The position numbers and the translations under genes are program-made. Source: JAISFI01 sp031553775 (lineage in GTDB: Bacteria; Bacteroidota; Bacteroidia; Bacteroidales; Azobacteroidaceae). From it: a stretch of 47,301 bases of DNA. Shown piece after piece: positions 1-7,338 of the stretch (the first letter of the stretch is position 1; each line of letters starts with the position of its first letter). The notes below the pieces were generated by a model. That model did no database searches and was not told where the DNA came from. It saw only the letters and a list, made by a program, of their open reading frames with translations. The DNA is taken from positions 1 through 47,301 of the forward strand of contig JAVBLA010000062.1 of assembly GCA_031553775.1 (NCBI GenBank), given 5' to 3'.

Positions 1-83
1 TATATTTCCTCTATAAATCCACATGAAGTAGGAAGTAAAGACAATATGATACTACATGGTTTCGCTTTGGTCTGGTCAATACG

Positions 84-240
84 ATTTCAGGAAGCACTTA
101 TCGTCGCTTCCAATTCATAATTAATTTCCTCTTCGAACTCAAGGTTCTTACCGGCGTTCAATACGGATTAATCGACTCAGTCAGTTTGCGAAATCGGGGT
201 ATGCTCCACCACAAATATAAAGGCTTTGCAATTAATCCGT
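84..240 (-). ncRNA. Candidate IS110/IS1111-type structured RNA downstream of the transposase
   Basis: Read leftward after the transposase stop, this stretch has a TATATTTG box (plus-strand CAAATATA at 212-219) that matches the Bacteroidota -7 element, but no clear -33 partner. It is followed by a GGAAGC/GCTTCC hairpin (arms 90-95 and 106-111). The segment 163-172 can pair perfectly with 231-240, or as 160-170 with 255-265 (11 bp), so two alternative folds exist. Elements of the IS1111 subgroup carry their bridge RNA downstream of the transposase. Whether this is such an RNA is inference. Confidence 0.28.
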
Positions 241-264
241 TCTCTCACTCGCCCTAATCCGTAT

Positions 265-1410
265 TCATGACGGGACGAATGAGTTTTTCAAATGATACTC
301 TCTATCGAAGTATTCATCTTTTGATAATAATGTCCAAATAACCACCAGCATCTTTCGTGCTATAGCCACGGTGACCGCATTGTTGTGTTTCTTCATGGAT
401 TTGAGATAAATAAATCGGTTGTAAAAGACAGAATCTATTGTTCTTGCAGCTCCCCATGCACATTCCATTAAAGCCTTGCGCAAATATTTGTTCCCATGTG
501 TTATTTTGCGGCTCTTAATTTTTCCTGCACTTTCGTCATTGCGAGGTCTGAGTCCTGCCCATGAAACAATAGCTGCTGCGGTGGCGAATAATGTCATGTC
601 TGTTCCGATTTCCGATATGATTATCACAGCTGAGGGTGATTTGATTCCACAGATGGATAATAGTATGTCAAGTGCTTTGCCATAATATTTTTTGCAGATT
701 TCAATCATAGAGCTAAGACATTGTTGTTTTTGGACATTGTGCATATCCAGCATCTGGATATATTGCACGAGCATATCAATGTCGCTTTGCTCAACATCGC
801 CTTCTAATGAATCCCGGAGGGTGCCTTTCCCGTGACGGTTGATCGTCCGCCCGTGAATGAGTTTAACTAATTCATCTGCGGAACGTTCACCTTTTATCAG
901 GGTATCCAACACCTTGCGATAGCTTTTGCTTTTGATCCTTGAAATGTAATTGCTTATGCGAATGTTACAGCGTTGCAGGATCATGTCTATCCGTTGTTCG
1001 CACCGGACAATATCTTTGTTTAGTTCCTGTATCCTACGCCCATATTGCCTGAGGCGTTGAATACGTCCATCCGGAACAAAACTCTCGCGAACCAATTCCT
1101 TTAGCAATACGGTGGCAATCCATTCAGCATCTTTTACATCGCTTTTTCGACCGGGAAGTTGTTTGAGAAATTGAGGATTAACAAGCAGTAAATGAAAATC
1201 GTTTCCCAATAAACGCCAGATCGGAATCCAGTAAATTCCCGTACTTTCCATGCAAACTTCACTTACAAAATGATCTCCCATGGTTCGAGATAGTCTTCTG
1301 ATCTCACGGGTTGATACTCCAAATTTTTCTTCAATTTTCTTTCCTTGACTATCCAATATGCACATAAATATGCTATCTTTGTGGATGTCAAGACCACATA
1401 CTGTTCTCAT
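265..1410 (-). CDS. IS110-family transposase (DEDD recombinase)
   Basis: This 381-residue protein has the two parts of the family. The N-terminal RuvC-like DEDD domain opens with GLDIHKD (first Asp at residue 8), continues with MESTGIYW and DVKDAEWIA, and has a coiled middle region. The C-terminal Tnp20-type domain contains SWAGLRPRNDESAGKIKSRK, including the serine region used for catalysis, followed by HGNKYLRKAL. The length is normal and the frame is intact, so the element may be active. The ATG at 1408-1410 is favoured because GLDIHKD follows at once, as in relatives. The protein would cut and join DNA guided by a bridge RNA. A good promoter lies about 140 bases upstream, and the leader can fold onto the start of the gene. 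Confidence 0.93.
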   Translation of the reverse strand: MRTVCGLDIHKDSIFMCILDSQGKKIEEKFGVSTREIRRLSRTMGDHFVSEVCMESTGIYWIPIWRLLGNDFHLLLVNPQFLKQLPGRKSDVKDAEWIATVLLKELVRESFVPDGRIQRLRQYGRRIQELNKDIVRCEQRIDMILQRCNIRISNYISRIKSKSYRKVLDTLIKGERSADELVKLIHGRTINRHGKGTLRDSLEGDVEQSDIDMLVQYIQMLDMHNVQKQQCLSSMIEICKKYYGKALDILLSICGIKSPSAVIIISEIGTDMTLFATAAAIVSWAGLRPRNDESAGKIKSRKITHGNKYLRKALMECAWGAARTIDSVFYNRFIYLKSMKKHNNAVTVAIARKMLVVIWTLLSKDEYFDREYHLKNSFVPS

Positions 1411-1479
1411 AATGATAAGTTTAAATGAAACATTGTGCTTCGAGCACGTTAACTATCTATAGAACAGGGGTGGTCTTGA
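1388..1479 (-). promoter_or_regulatory. Fold-back of transposase leader onto its own start region
   Basis: A perfect 10-bp inverted repeat joins the leader (1470-1479, plus strand GTGGTCTTGA) to codons 5-8 of the transposase (1388-1397, TCAAGACCAC). The loop holds the start codon and a second small hairpin (GTGCT-TCG-AGCAC, 1435-1447). In the transcript this stem would enclose the ribosome-binding region and could dampen translation. The pairing is seen directly; the effect is inferred. Confidence 0.4.
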
Positions 1480-1547
1480 TTTTTATCGGGCGGCGTATAA
1501 AATCTCCCGTTTTTTATTTAAGTTTGCGTGTATTTGTTTTATAGAAG

Positions 1548-1579
1548 CAAATATATACAAAGTATTTGAACCTGCCAAA
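1548..1579 (-). promoter_or_regulatory. Bacteroidota-type promoter for the transposase leader
   Basis: On the minus strand TTTG (1579-1576) is followed after 20 bases by TATATTTG (1555-1548), a full match to the -33/-7 consensus of Bacteroidota. Transcription would begin near 1541 and give a leader of about 130 nt before the transposase start. That leader could itself be, or contain, the bridge RNA if this is an IS110-subgroup element. Confidence 0.6.
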
Positions 1580-1690
1580 AGACCATCCTTCACCGAAGAA
1601 TGTCTTTTCTCTTGAGGTTAGGCATAATTGAAAAATAAAACGGCCTTTGATTTGTTATCTCGAAAGAACATAAATCATTGATTTATAGAC

Positions 1691-2944
1691 ATGAAGGCTC
1701 ATTTTCTGACATCTGTTGGTTTCATTTTATTGAATATGACAATGTCTGTTTTATCTGCACAGGAAGTTGCAGGAAATTCTTTTTATACTGTTAACGGGGT
1801 AGTCAAAGACCAGTCGACTAAGAAAAAATTAGATCAGGTAACTGTTTCCGTACCGGGCTGGCATACCGGTGTTGTAAGCAATGAAGACGGCTTTTTCTCC
1901 CTGAAAATCAACGACACTATTCGTGTTACATCTATAGAGTTATCCCACCTGGGTTATTTTAACCTGCGAATTCCTGTAGACGGCAGGGATCGCTTGAATG
2001 AAACATATTATTTGATTCCTAATCCCTTGTATCTGAACGAAGTGGTAGTGCTTTCCTGGTCTACTCCGGAAGCCCTGATCCGGGCCGCATTAGAAAAAAT
2101 AGAAACGAATTACAGTACGATACCCGCCTTACTCACCGGTTTTTACCGGGAAACCGCTCAGAAGAAACGAGATTATATTTCCATTTCGGAAGCGGTTATA
2201 CAAATATATAAATCGCCTTATACCAAAGGGATATATGACGATAGGGTGCAAATACATAAGGGACGCAAACTGTTGAGTGAAAAACCTAGTGATACCCTGG
2301 CTGTTAAATTATTGGGAGGACCTAACTTGTCGGTCAACATGGATATTGTAAAAAATCCGGAAGCTTTATTTGATGAGGAAACAATGTCTTTTTATCAATT
2401 CGAAATGCGCTGGCCTACGGTATTGAACGATCGCCCCCAATTTGTTATTGCCTTCACTCCTAAGATAAGTTTACTTTATCCTTTAAGCAAAGGTATTATC
2501 TATATAGACCAACAGTCCCTGGCTTTTACCAGAGCCGAATATGCATTGGATATGTCAGACAGGGATAAAGTGACCGATTTTATATTGATGAAAAAACCTC
2601 CCGGACTGAGATTCAAACCTGAAGAAGTATCCTTTTTGGTAACTTATAGACAACAGGAAGGGAAGACATACCTGAACTATGTGCGGAATGATATCCGTTT
2701 TAAATGTGATTGGAAAAGGCGCTTGTTTGCAACCGGTTATGCTGTTGTCTGTGAGATGGTAGTTACCGACAGTCAATCGCACGACATAGAAAATATTCCG
2801 CGGAAAGCCGCTTTCAGGGAAAAAGATTCACTCGGAGATAAGGTAATGGGTTTCTATGATGAAAATTTCTGGGGTGCATACAATATTATAGAGCCTTCAG
2901 AGTCGTTGGAGTCTGCAGTAAACAAATTGAAAAAAAAAAGATAA
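1691..2944 (+). CDS. Secreted carboxypeptidase-regulatory-like domain protein
   Basis: The 417-residue protein starts with a Sec signal peptide (residues 1-23, ending VLSAQ). An N-terminal beta-sandwich of the CarboxypepD_reg-like type follows (about 30-115): VNGVVKDQSTKKKLDQVTVS, then a GVVSNEDGFFSLK turn and an ELSHLGY strand. The rest (about 125-417) resembles the long C-terminal part of Bacteroidota proteins that carry this domain, with no catalytic motif I recognise. It probably acts in the periplasm or at the outer membrane; its function is unknown. It is not a TonB-dependent receptor, because plug and barrel are absent and it is too short. It ends 11 bases from the convergent VOC gene. 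Confidence 0.75.
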   Translation: MKAHFLTSVGFILLNMTMSVLSAQEVAGNSFYTVNGVVKDQSTKKKLDQVTVSVPGWHTGVVSNEDGFFSLKINDTIRVTSIELSHLGYFNLRIPVDGRDRLNETYYLIPNPLYLNEVVVLSWSTPEALIRAALEKIETNYSTIPALLTGFYRETAQKKRDYISISEAVIQIYKSPYTKGIYDDRVQIHKGRKLLSEKPSDTLAVKLLGGPNLSVNMDIVKNPEALFDEETMSFYQFEMRWPTVLNDRPQFVIAFTPKISLLYPLSKGIIYIDQQSLAFTRAEYALDMSDRDKVTDFILMKKPPGLRFKPEEVSFLVTYRQQEGKTYLNYVRNDIRFKCDWKRRLFATGYAVVCEMVVTDSQSHDIENIPRKAAFREKDSLGDKVMGFYDENFWGAYNIIEPSESLESAVNKLKKKR

Positions 2945-2955
2945 TCGGAGTATTT

Positions 2956-3333
2956 TTATTTTTCCGGCAGTATCTCGATCCAGTAATCATCCGGATCGTG
3001 GATAAAGTATAAGCCCATGGCCTCATTCTCGAAACAAACGCATCCCATTTCTTTGTGATACCGGCGGACTTCATCATAGTCGCCTGATACCCGTACACAG
3101 AGATGCATCTCATTATCTCCCAGTTCATACGGTTTTTCCCAATCCCGGAGCCAGGTGAGTTCTAACAGGAAATGTCCGGATCCGTCTGTCAGGTAGGTGA
3201 GGATATAGGAACCGTCTTCCGCTTTTTTCTGCTTGGCAATTTTAAACCCGAGTGCTTTTTCGTAAAAAGTAATGCTTTTTTCCAGGTTCAGCACATTGAA
3301 ATTATAGTGATCGAATCTGCTTTTTATTTCCAT
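2956..3333 (-). CDS. VOC-family protein (glyoxalase I-like)
   Basis: This 125-residue protein has the two beta-alpha-beta-beta-beta modules of the vicinal oxygen chelate fold. They start at FDHYNFNVLNLEKSITFYEK (residues 7-26) and at about residue 75 with MHLCVRV. Candidate metal ligands are His9, a Glu in FLLELTW, His77 and the Glu of YWIEIL near the C-terminus, which is the pattern of lactoylglutathione lyase-like proteins. The substrate is not known; methylglyoxal adducts are one possibility. It lies 6 bases downstream of queE on the same strand and is probably co-transcribed, although no link to queuosine is established. Confidence 0.85.
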   Translation of the reverse strand: MEIKSRFDHYNFNVLNLEKSITFYEKALGFKIAKQKKAEDGSYILTYLTDGSGHFLLELTWLRDWEKPYELGDNEMHLCVRVSGDYDEVRRYHKEMGCVCFENEAMGLYFIHDPDDYWIEILPEK

Positions 3334-3339
3334 GACAAT

Positions 3340-3924
3340 TTATGCTATACCTATTAATTTATGTATCTGGAGGCTGAGTTTCCATACCGGATTCAGCTTG
3401 ATTTGTTCCACGCAATAGCGGATATTCGCATCGGTTTCATCCGGATCGGATGAAAATACAGGACTTAAGAAATAATGCCGGGCAACAGACAATTCTTCTG
3501 GAGAAGGGAAGTACTCTCCGGCTCTTACAGGAATGCGTATCTCGTCTGCAAACGGATTGTTCTTTTTTGTCTGTGCATAATCTTTTTTTGGACTGCAAAC
3601 CACATAATCCAATAAAGGGGATATCGGGAGGATTCCGTTACTTTCTATGGCTTGTTTGTATCCTTTATTTTTGAAGAAGGTGATGATATCTTCTGTCAGT
3701 TGCAGAGTCGGTTCTCCTCCGGTCCATATAATCCACTGGCAGGGATATTCCGAAATTTGCTGCAGGATATCTTCCGGATTCATCGGGCTGCCTGTTGCGA
3801 AGTCGGTATCGCAAAAATCACATTGCAGATTGCAGCCGGTCAATCGGATGAAAATGGAGGCTTCACCACTTCGGCCTCCTTCTCCCTGCAGGGAATAAAA
3901 TATTTCATTTACGTACAGGCTCAT
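3340..3924 (-). CDS. queE: 7-carboxy-7-deazaguanine synthase QueE
   Basis: QueE is a radical-SAM enzyme that rearranges 6-carboxytetrahydropterin into 7-carboxy-7-deazaguanine, the precursor of preQ0 and queuosine. The protein (194 residues from this start) opens with VNEIFYSLQGEG and carries the iron-sulfur site CNLQCDFC (CX3CX2C) followed by DTDF. WTGGEPTLQ matches the SAM-binding GGEP motif, and it ends SLQIHKLIGIA. The ATG at 3924 is preferred over an in-frame ATG at 3951, because family members begin just before VNEIF. The gene overlaps the end of queD by 20 bases, which suggests translational coupling. queC and queF are not in the window. Confidence 0.93.
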   Translation of the reverse strand: MSLYVNEIFYSLQGEGGRSGEASIFIRLTGCNLQCDFCDTDFATGSPMNPEDILQQISEYPCQWIIWTGGEPTLQLTEDIITFFKNKGYKQAIESNGILPISPLLDYVVCSPKKDYAQTKKNNPFADEIRIPVRAGEYFPSPEELSVARHYFLSPVFSSDPDETDANIRYCVEQIKLNPVWKLSLQIHKLIGIA

Positions 3925-4267
3925 AAATAGCGCTTGTCTTGGGTGTTTCACTCACCTCTACGGCATACATTTGCGGCAGGGAATCCCTGAATTGTTCATA
4001 AAGGTGCCGGGCGATATTTTCGGCAGTGGGGTGAAACGGGAATAAGTCGTTCAGGTGTCTATGGTCCAATCGATTGTCTATATAATCTTTTACCAGCTGC
4101 AAATCCCTGTAATCTACAACAAAACCGTATTCGTCGAGATTCTCCGATTGAAGATGAACCGTAACAACATAATTGTGTCCATGCAGACGGGCACAGGGAT
4201 GCCCTTCTCCCAGGCAATCAAGTATATGGGATGCTGAAAAGCTAAACTCTTTGCTGATTCTAAACAT
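3905..4267 (-). CDS. queD: 6-carboxytetrahydropterin synthase QueD
   Basis: QueD converts 7,8-dihydroneopterin triphosphate to 6-carboxy-5,6,7,8-tetrahydropterin, the step before QueE. The 120-residue protein has the zinc ligands His in SASHIL and HGH in LHGHNY, the catalytic Cys in GHPCARLHGH, the DHRHLND motif and the late Glu of VEVSETPKTSAIY. Length and start (MFRISKEFSFSASH) are normal. A good promoter has its -7 box only five bases before the ATG, so the mRNA may be almost leaderless. The MFS gene lies 36 bases upstream on the same strand. Confidence 0.94.
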   Translation of the reverse strand: MFRISKEFSFSASHILDCLGEGHPCARLHGHNYVVTVHLQSENLDEYGFVVDYRDLQLVKDYIDNRLDHRHLNDLFPFHPTAENIARHLYEQFRDSLPQMYAVEVSETPKTSAIYEPVRK

Positions 4268-4272
4268 ACTTA

Positions 4273-4302
4273 CAAATGTAGCGATTTTTTTTAAAATACA
4301 AA
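4273..4302 (-). promoter_or_regulatory. Bacteroidota-type promoter for queD-queE-VOC
   Basis: On the minus strand TTTG (4302-4299) and TACATTTG (4280-4273) are separated by 18 bases, close to the usual 19-21. The start of transcription would fall at or within a few bases of the queD ATG (4267). It sits in the 36-base gap after the MFS gene, so the que genes can be expressed independently of the transporter. Confidence 0.55.
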
Positions 4303-4303
4303 A

Positions 4304-5557
4304 TCAAACGGAGCCGGTCCGTTTCTTTCTAACGTTCGGCAGAAAAGCCGCAACCAACCCGATAAGCGGTAAGAATGAACAGATATAATATACATGTCCG
4401 ATACTTGTGGAATCTGCCAATTTTCCGAGCAATGCCGATCCGATACCGGCAATGCCGAATGCCAGTCCGAAGAATAGCCCTGCGATCATTCCCACTTTAC
4501 CAGGCAGCAATTCCTGTGCGTATACCAGGATGGCAGAAAATGCCGATGAAAGGATAAAGCCGATAACCATACTCAGAATACATGTCCACAGTAAATTGAC
4601 ATGCGGCATTAACAGAGTGAAGGGAGCTACGCCAAGAATAGAGATCCAGATAACATATTTCCGCCCGATGCGGTCTCCCACAGGACCACCTACCAATGTT
4701 CCCGCGGCAACGGAAAATAAAAACAGGAAGAGGTATAGTTGCGAATGCTGAACCGAAACCTGGAATTTGTCCATCAGGTAAAAAGTATAGTAGCTGGTAA
4801 TACTTGTCAGATAGATATACTTGGAAAAAATCAATAACAACAAAATGCACAGGATAAAAGCTGTTTTCCGCGAAGAAAACAAAGATTTTTTCTGAACGGT
4901 CTTTACTTCTTTGGACTGTATATCTAATTTTTTCAGGTTTCGTTTATACCATCGGCTGATCCGGAGCATGACCAGCATGGCGATCAGTGCTATTATACAA
5001 AACCATAGGATGGAGATCTGCCCGAACGGAACAATAATCAGTGCAGCCAGTAAGGGACCTAATGATCCTCCGAGGTTTCCGCCTACCTGGAATAAAGATT
5101 GTGCCGTTCCGTATTTTCCCCCCGAAGCCATGTATGCCAGCCTGGATGCTTCCGGATGAAAAATGGAAGAACCAATCCCGGTCAGCGCTACCGAAAGTAA
5201 AACCATCGGAAAACTATGTGCCAGCGACAATAAGAAAATCCCGGTCATGGTAAAGCACATGCCTGCCGGAAGAGAATAAGGCTGAGGCTTTTTGTCGGTA
5301 TACCATCCAACCACAGGCTGTAGGAGAGAAGATGAAAATTGAAAGGTCAGGGTGATAAGCCCTACCTGGGAGAAACTTAACCGCAAAGAATCTTTTAAAA
5401 GCGGATAAACGGCCGGAATCAACGATTGCAACGCATCGTTCGATAAATGGGAAAAACTTAATGCCAGTAAAACGGTAAAAGCTGTTCCGCTGACTAAATT
5501 TTTGGAAAAATTCCTGATTTTGTGATTGTTAACCCCTTCTTTCCCTTGTATTTTCAT
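4304..5557 (-). CDS. MFS transporter, fosmidomycin-resistance-like
   Basis: This 417-residue inner-membrane protein has about 12 hydrophobic segments in two halves. MFS signatures include GWYTDKKPQP after the second segment and GDRIGRKYVI in the matching loop of the second half. LTGIGSSIFHPEASRLA strongly resembles the Fsr (fosmidomycin resistance) subfamily. The substrate is unknown; drug or small-metabolite efflux is likely. An in-frame ATG at 5623 exists, but the -7 box at 5581-5588 lies inside that extension, so the ATG at 5557 (MKIQGKEGVNN) is preferred. queD follows 36 bases downstream. Confidence 0.85.
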   Translation of the reverse strand: MKIQGKEGVNNHKIRNFSKNLVSGTAFTVLLALSFSHLSNDALQSLIPAVYPLLKDSLRLSFSQVGLITLTFQFSSSLLQPVVGWYTDKKPQPYSLPAGMCFTMTGIFLLSLAHSFPMVLLSVALTGIGSSIFHPEASRLAYMASGGKYGTAQSLFQVGGNLGGSLGPLLAALIIVPFGQISILWFCIIALIAMLVMLRISRWYKRNLKKLDIQSKEVKTVQKKSLFSSRKTAFILCILLLLIFSKYIYLTSITSYYTFYLMDKFQVSVQHSQLYLFLFLFSVAAGTLVGGPVGDRIGRKYVIWISILGVAPFTLLMPHVNLLWTCILSMVIGFILSSAFSAILVYAQELLPGKVGMIAGLFFGLAFGIAGIGSALLGKLADSTSIGHVYYICSFLPLIGLVAAFLPNVRKKRTGSV

Positions 5558-5580
5558 CCGGATTATGCTAAAAAATTGTG

Positions 5581-5615
5581 CAAAGGTAATGTTTTTTAGT
5601 ATGTTTGCTATCAAA
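5581..5615 (-). promoter_or_regulatory. Probable promoter for the MFS gene
   Basis: On the minus strand TACCTTTG (5588-5581) is a perfect -7 box. The nearest TTTG (5615-5612) is 23 bases upstream, slightly too far for the consensus. The position supports an MFS translation start at 5557. Confidence 0.45.
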
Positions 5616-5660
5616 TCATACATTTGTCAGCTAAGGGAAATGTTAAATTTTATCCGGGAA

Positions 5661-5685
5661 GTAACTTTTGAAAAATACAGTCGTC
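5661..5685 (+). promoter_or_regulatory. ECF-type promoter, probably autoregulatory
   Basis: GTAAC (5661-5665) and CGTC (5682-5685) are separated by 16 bases. This is the AAC/CGTC layout of promoters read by extracytoplasmic-function sigma factors, and no TAnnTTTG box is present. It lies directly before the sigma gene (ATG at 5696), which suggests that the sigma factor reads its own promoter. The leader would be only a few bases long. Confidence 0.5.
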
Positions 5686-5695
5686 ATCTAAAAGA

Positions 5696-6211
5696 ATGAA
5701 GCAGGAAAGGTTCAATAAAATAATAGCTATTAAAGACAAACTGTTTCGCTTAGCCTTCAATATCATGGGGAACCGGGAAGATGCCGAAGATGTTGTGCAG
5801 GATGCCATGCTTCGGATCTGGAACAAACGGGATTCCTGGGATGCCATAGATAATCTGGAAGGTTATAGCATGCGATCAGTTCGTAATATTGCTTTGGACA
5901 AACTTGCTTTGAAGGGTAACCAACATGAAGACTTATTGGAACCTGTTATTGGTGCTTATGCCGATGAACATCCCGATGCCCTGTTGGAAAGAAGCGAGCA
6001 ACTGGATATTATTTATCGTCTGATCGGCCGTCTCCCGGAAAAACAGCAAACGGTGATGCAACTCCGTGATATTGAAGAGATGACGTATAAAGAGATCGCC
6101 GAGGTGATGGAAATAACGGAAGAACAAGTGAAGGTAACCCTTTTCAGGGCCCGGCAAAAAGTAAAAGAGTATTTTAAAAAAATCAATCATTATGGACTCT
6201 CAACAGATTGA
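5696..6211 (+). CDS. RNA polymerase sigma factor, ECF subfamily
   Basis: The 171-residue protein has sigma-70 region 2 (about residues 8-75: FNIMGNREDAEDVVQDAMLR, with the core-binding and -10 recognition helices) and region 4 (about 110-160: LPEKQQTVMQLRDIEEMTYK, then the EITEEQVKVTLFRARQKVKE helix-turn-helix). Regions 1 and 3 are absent, as expected for ECF factors. It would direct RNA polymerase to GTAAC/CGTC-like promoters in response to an envelope signal. The next gene overlaps it by 20 bases and probably encodes its anti-sigma factor. The target genes are unknown; this operon is likely among them. Confidence 0.93.
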   Translation: MKQERFNKIIAIKDKLFRLAFNIMGNREDAEDVVQDAMLRIWNKRDSWDAIDNLEGYSMRSVRNIALDKLALKGNQHEDLLEPVIGAYADEHPDALLERSEQLDIIYRLIGRLPEKQQTVMQLRDIEEMTYKEIAEVMEITEEQVKVTLFRARQKVKEYFKKINHYGLSTD

Positions 6212-6674
6212 AAAAATGCTGGAACGCTACTGGGCATGCGAAACAAGCCTGGAAGAAGAAAGGACACTCAGAAGTCTTTTCAAGGGAGGGTATATTCCTG
6301 AAAATATTTCGGAATACACACCTTTCTTTCTCGTACAGGACGAGAAGAAAAATATCCTGGCCGGTCAACAGCTGTCGAAGTCTGTCGAAGATATTCCCAG
6401 AATGCATTCTTCCCTCTATATCCGGTATTTTTATCCGGTCATGAGGATTGCTGCCTCTGTCCTGATCGTGGTTTCTGTTGGTTTGGGAATTTATACCCAT
6501 CATGAAAATCAAACGGTTGTACAACAGATATACACCGAAACATGCACTGATCCGGATATGGCTTTTGAAGAAATACAACATGCGTTTGATAAAATAGGAA
6601 CTTCTTTCCTCAAGGCCCAAAGTGCCCTGGAGGGTTTGACGGATTCTACTTTAATTAACTCTGAACAAGAATAA
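6192..6674 (+). CDS. Single-pass membrane protein, probable anti-sigma factor
   Basis: This 160-residue protein has a charged N-terminal part (1-78, beginning MDSQQIEKMLERYWACETSL), one transmembrane helix (about 84-101, IAASVLIVVSVGLGIY) and a periplasmic tail of about 58 residues. This layout, an N-terminus resembling short Bacteroidota anti-sigma proteins, and the 20-base overlap with the sigma gene point to a membrane anti-sigma factor. I see no clear zinc-binding anti-sigma motif. The DUF4252 gene follows after one base. Confidence 0.6.
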   Translation: MDSQQIEKMLERYWACETSLEEERTLRSLFKGGYIPENISEYTPFFLVQDEKKNILAGQQLSKSVEDIPRMHSSLYIRYFYPVMRIAASVLIVVSVGLGIYTHHENQTVVQQIYTETCTDPDMAFEEIQHAFDKIGTSFLKAQSALEGLTDSTLINSEQE

Positions 6675-6675
6675 A

Positions 6676-7197
6676 ATGAAAAAAATTACTTTTATAGCAT
6701 TATTTCTTATCTCTGTGTGTGTTGTTTCCGCACAGGATTTTGCATCGACATTCCTGAATAAGCATGCCGACAAAGACCTGGAAGTGGTAAGCATCGGCAA
6801 GCAAATGCTTTCAATGGTAAGTGGCATGTCGGCCAACGACCAGGAATTGAAAGAGGCCATACAGGGTTTGGAAAGTATCAAGATCATTACTTCGGATGTA
6901 AAAGAATGTGCTCAGAAATCTTTCAAAAATGCTTATGCCATGTTGACGAAAAAGTCAGCTGGGTTTGAAGAAGTAATGTCAGTAAAAGAAGAAAATGAGG
7001 AAACATATATCATGACCCGTGAAGAAAGCGGGGTTGTGAAAGATCTGGTTTTTATCTCCAGTGATAGTGGCAGTTTTAATATGATCTGTCTGTCGGGTGT
7101 TATCAATATGGCTACTTTGGCCAAATTATCTGCCGGCATGAAACTGGATAAATTAAAAAAATTAGATACGGTTAAAGAACAATCAAAACGTCAATAA
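6676..7197 (+). CDS. DUF4252 domain-containing secreted protein
   Basis: The 173-residue protein has a signal peptide (MKKITFIALFLISVCVVSAQ) and then a single DUF4252 domain starting DFASTFLNKHADKDLEVVSI. No catalytic motif is visible; the body is alpha-helix and beta-strand rich, without cysteines for a disulfide pair. In Bacteroidota such genes often sit after an ECF sigma and a small membrane protein, as here, so it may be a periplasmic sensor partner or target of that system. A strong terminator ends the operon 50 bases downstream. Confidence 0.8.
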   Translation: MKKITFIALFLISVCVVSAQDFASTFLNKHADKDLEVVSIGKQMLSMVSGMSANDQELKEAIQGLESIKIITSDVKECAQKSFKNAYAMLTKKSAGFEEVMSVKEENEETYIMTREESGVVKDLVFISSDSGSFNMICLSGVINMATLAKLSAGMKLDKLKKLDTVKEQSKRQ

Positions 7198-7246
7198 AAT
7201 AAGATTTGCAATTATTTTTACGAACTTTTTCTTTTCATTAAACGGT

Positions 7247-7280
7247 TAAAAGCGGCTGAACGTGAGTTCCGCCGTTTTTT
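7247..7280 (+). terminator. Rho-independent terminator after the sigma operon
   Basis: The stem is CGGC-T-GAAC / GTTC-C-GCCG (7253-7261 with 7266-7274, one T/C mismatch) around a GTGA loop. It is preceded by AAAAG and followed by six T residues (7275-7280). It lies 50 bases after the DUF4252 stop. Confidence 0.85.
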
Positions 7281-7297
7281 ATTTCAGGGAAAACGTG

Positions 7298-7305
7298 TAT
7301 ATTTG
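7298..7305 (+). promoter_or_regulatory. -7 box for the TlpA-like gene
   Basis: TATATTTG matches the TAnnTTTG consensus. The -33 position (around 7274-7277) falls in the T-run of the preceding terminator and reads TTTT or GTTT, so it is weak. The box lies 33 bases before the ATG at 7339 and overlaps a TTG that would otherwise look like an upstream start. Confidence 0.5.
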
Positions 7306-7338
7306 TCGAAAGTTTTCAATGTTAAAGAACTGATTCAT

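Larger units (their letters stand above)
60..1579 (-). mobile_element. IS110-family insertion sequence (approximate limits)
   Basis: The element is recognised by its transposase gene, read leftward, with non-coding DNA on both sides that forms hairpins. IS110-family elements lack long terminal inverted repeats and usually make no target duplication, so the ends cannot be fixed from one copy. The limits given simply enclose the promoter-like block upstream (to 1579) and the structured region downstream of the gene. In this family a non-coding bridge RNA is encoded at one end of the element and directs target choice. Both flanks here are candidates. Confidence 0.6.

Noticed and set aside
1..120. 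Open frame from the window edge (39 codons, ending ...ALIVASNS)
   Set aside because: It matches no family I know and overlaps the hairpin region of the IS110 flank. Its openness can be chance, and it is too short to call.
7303..7338. TTG start upstream of the TlpA-like gene
   Set aside because: It would overlap the -7 box and put residues before the signal peptide.
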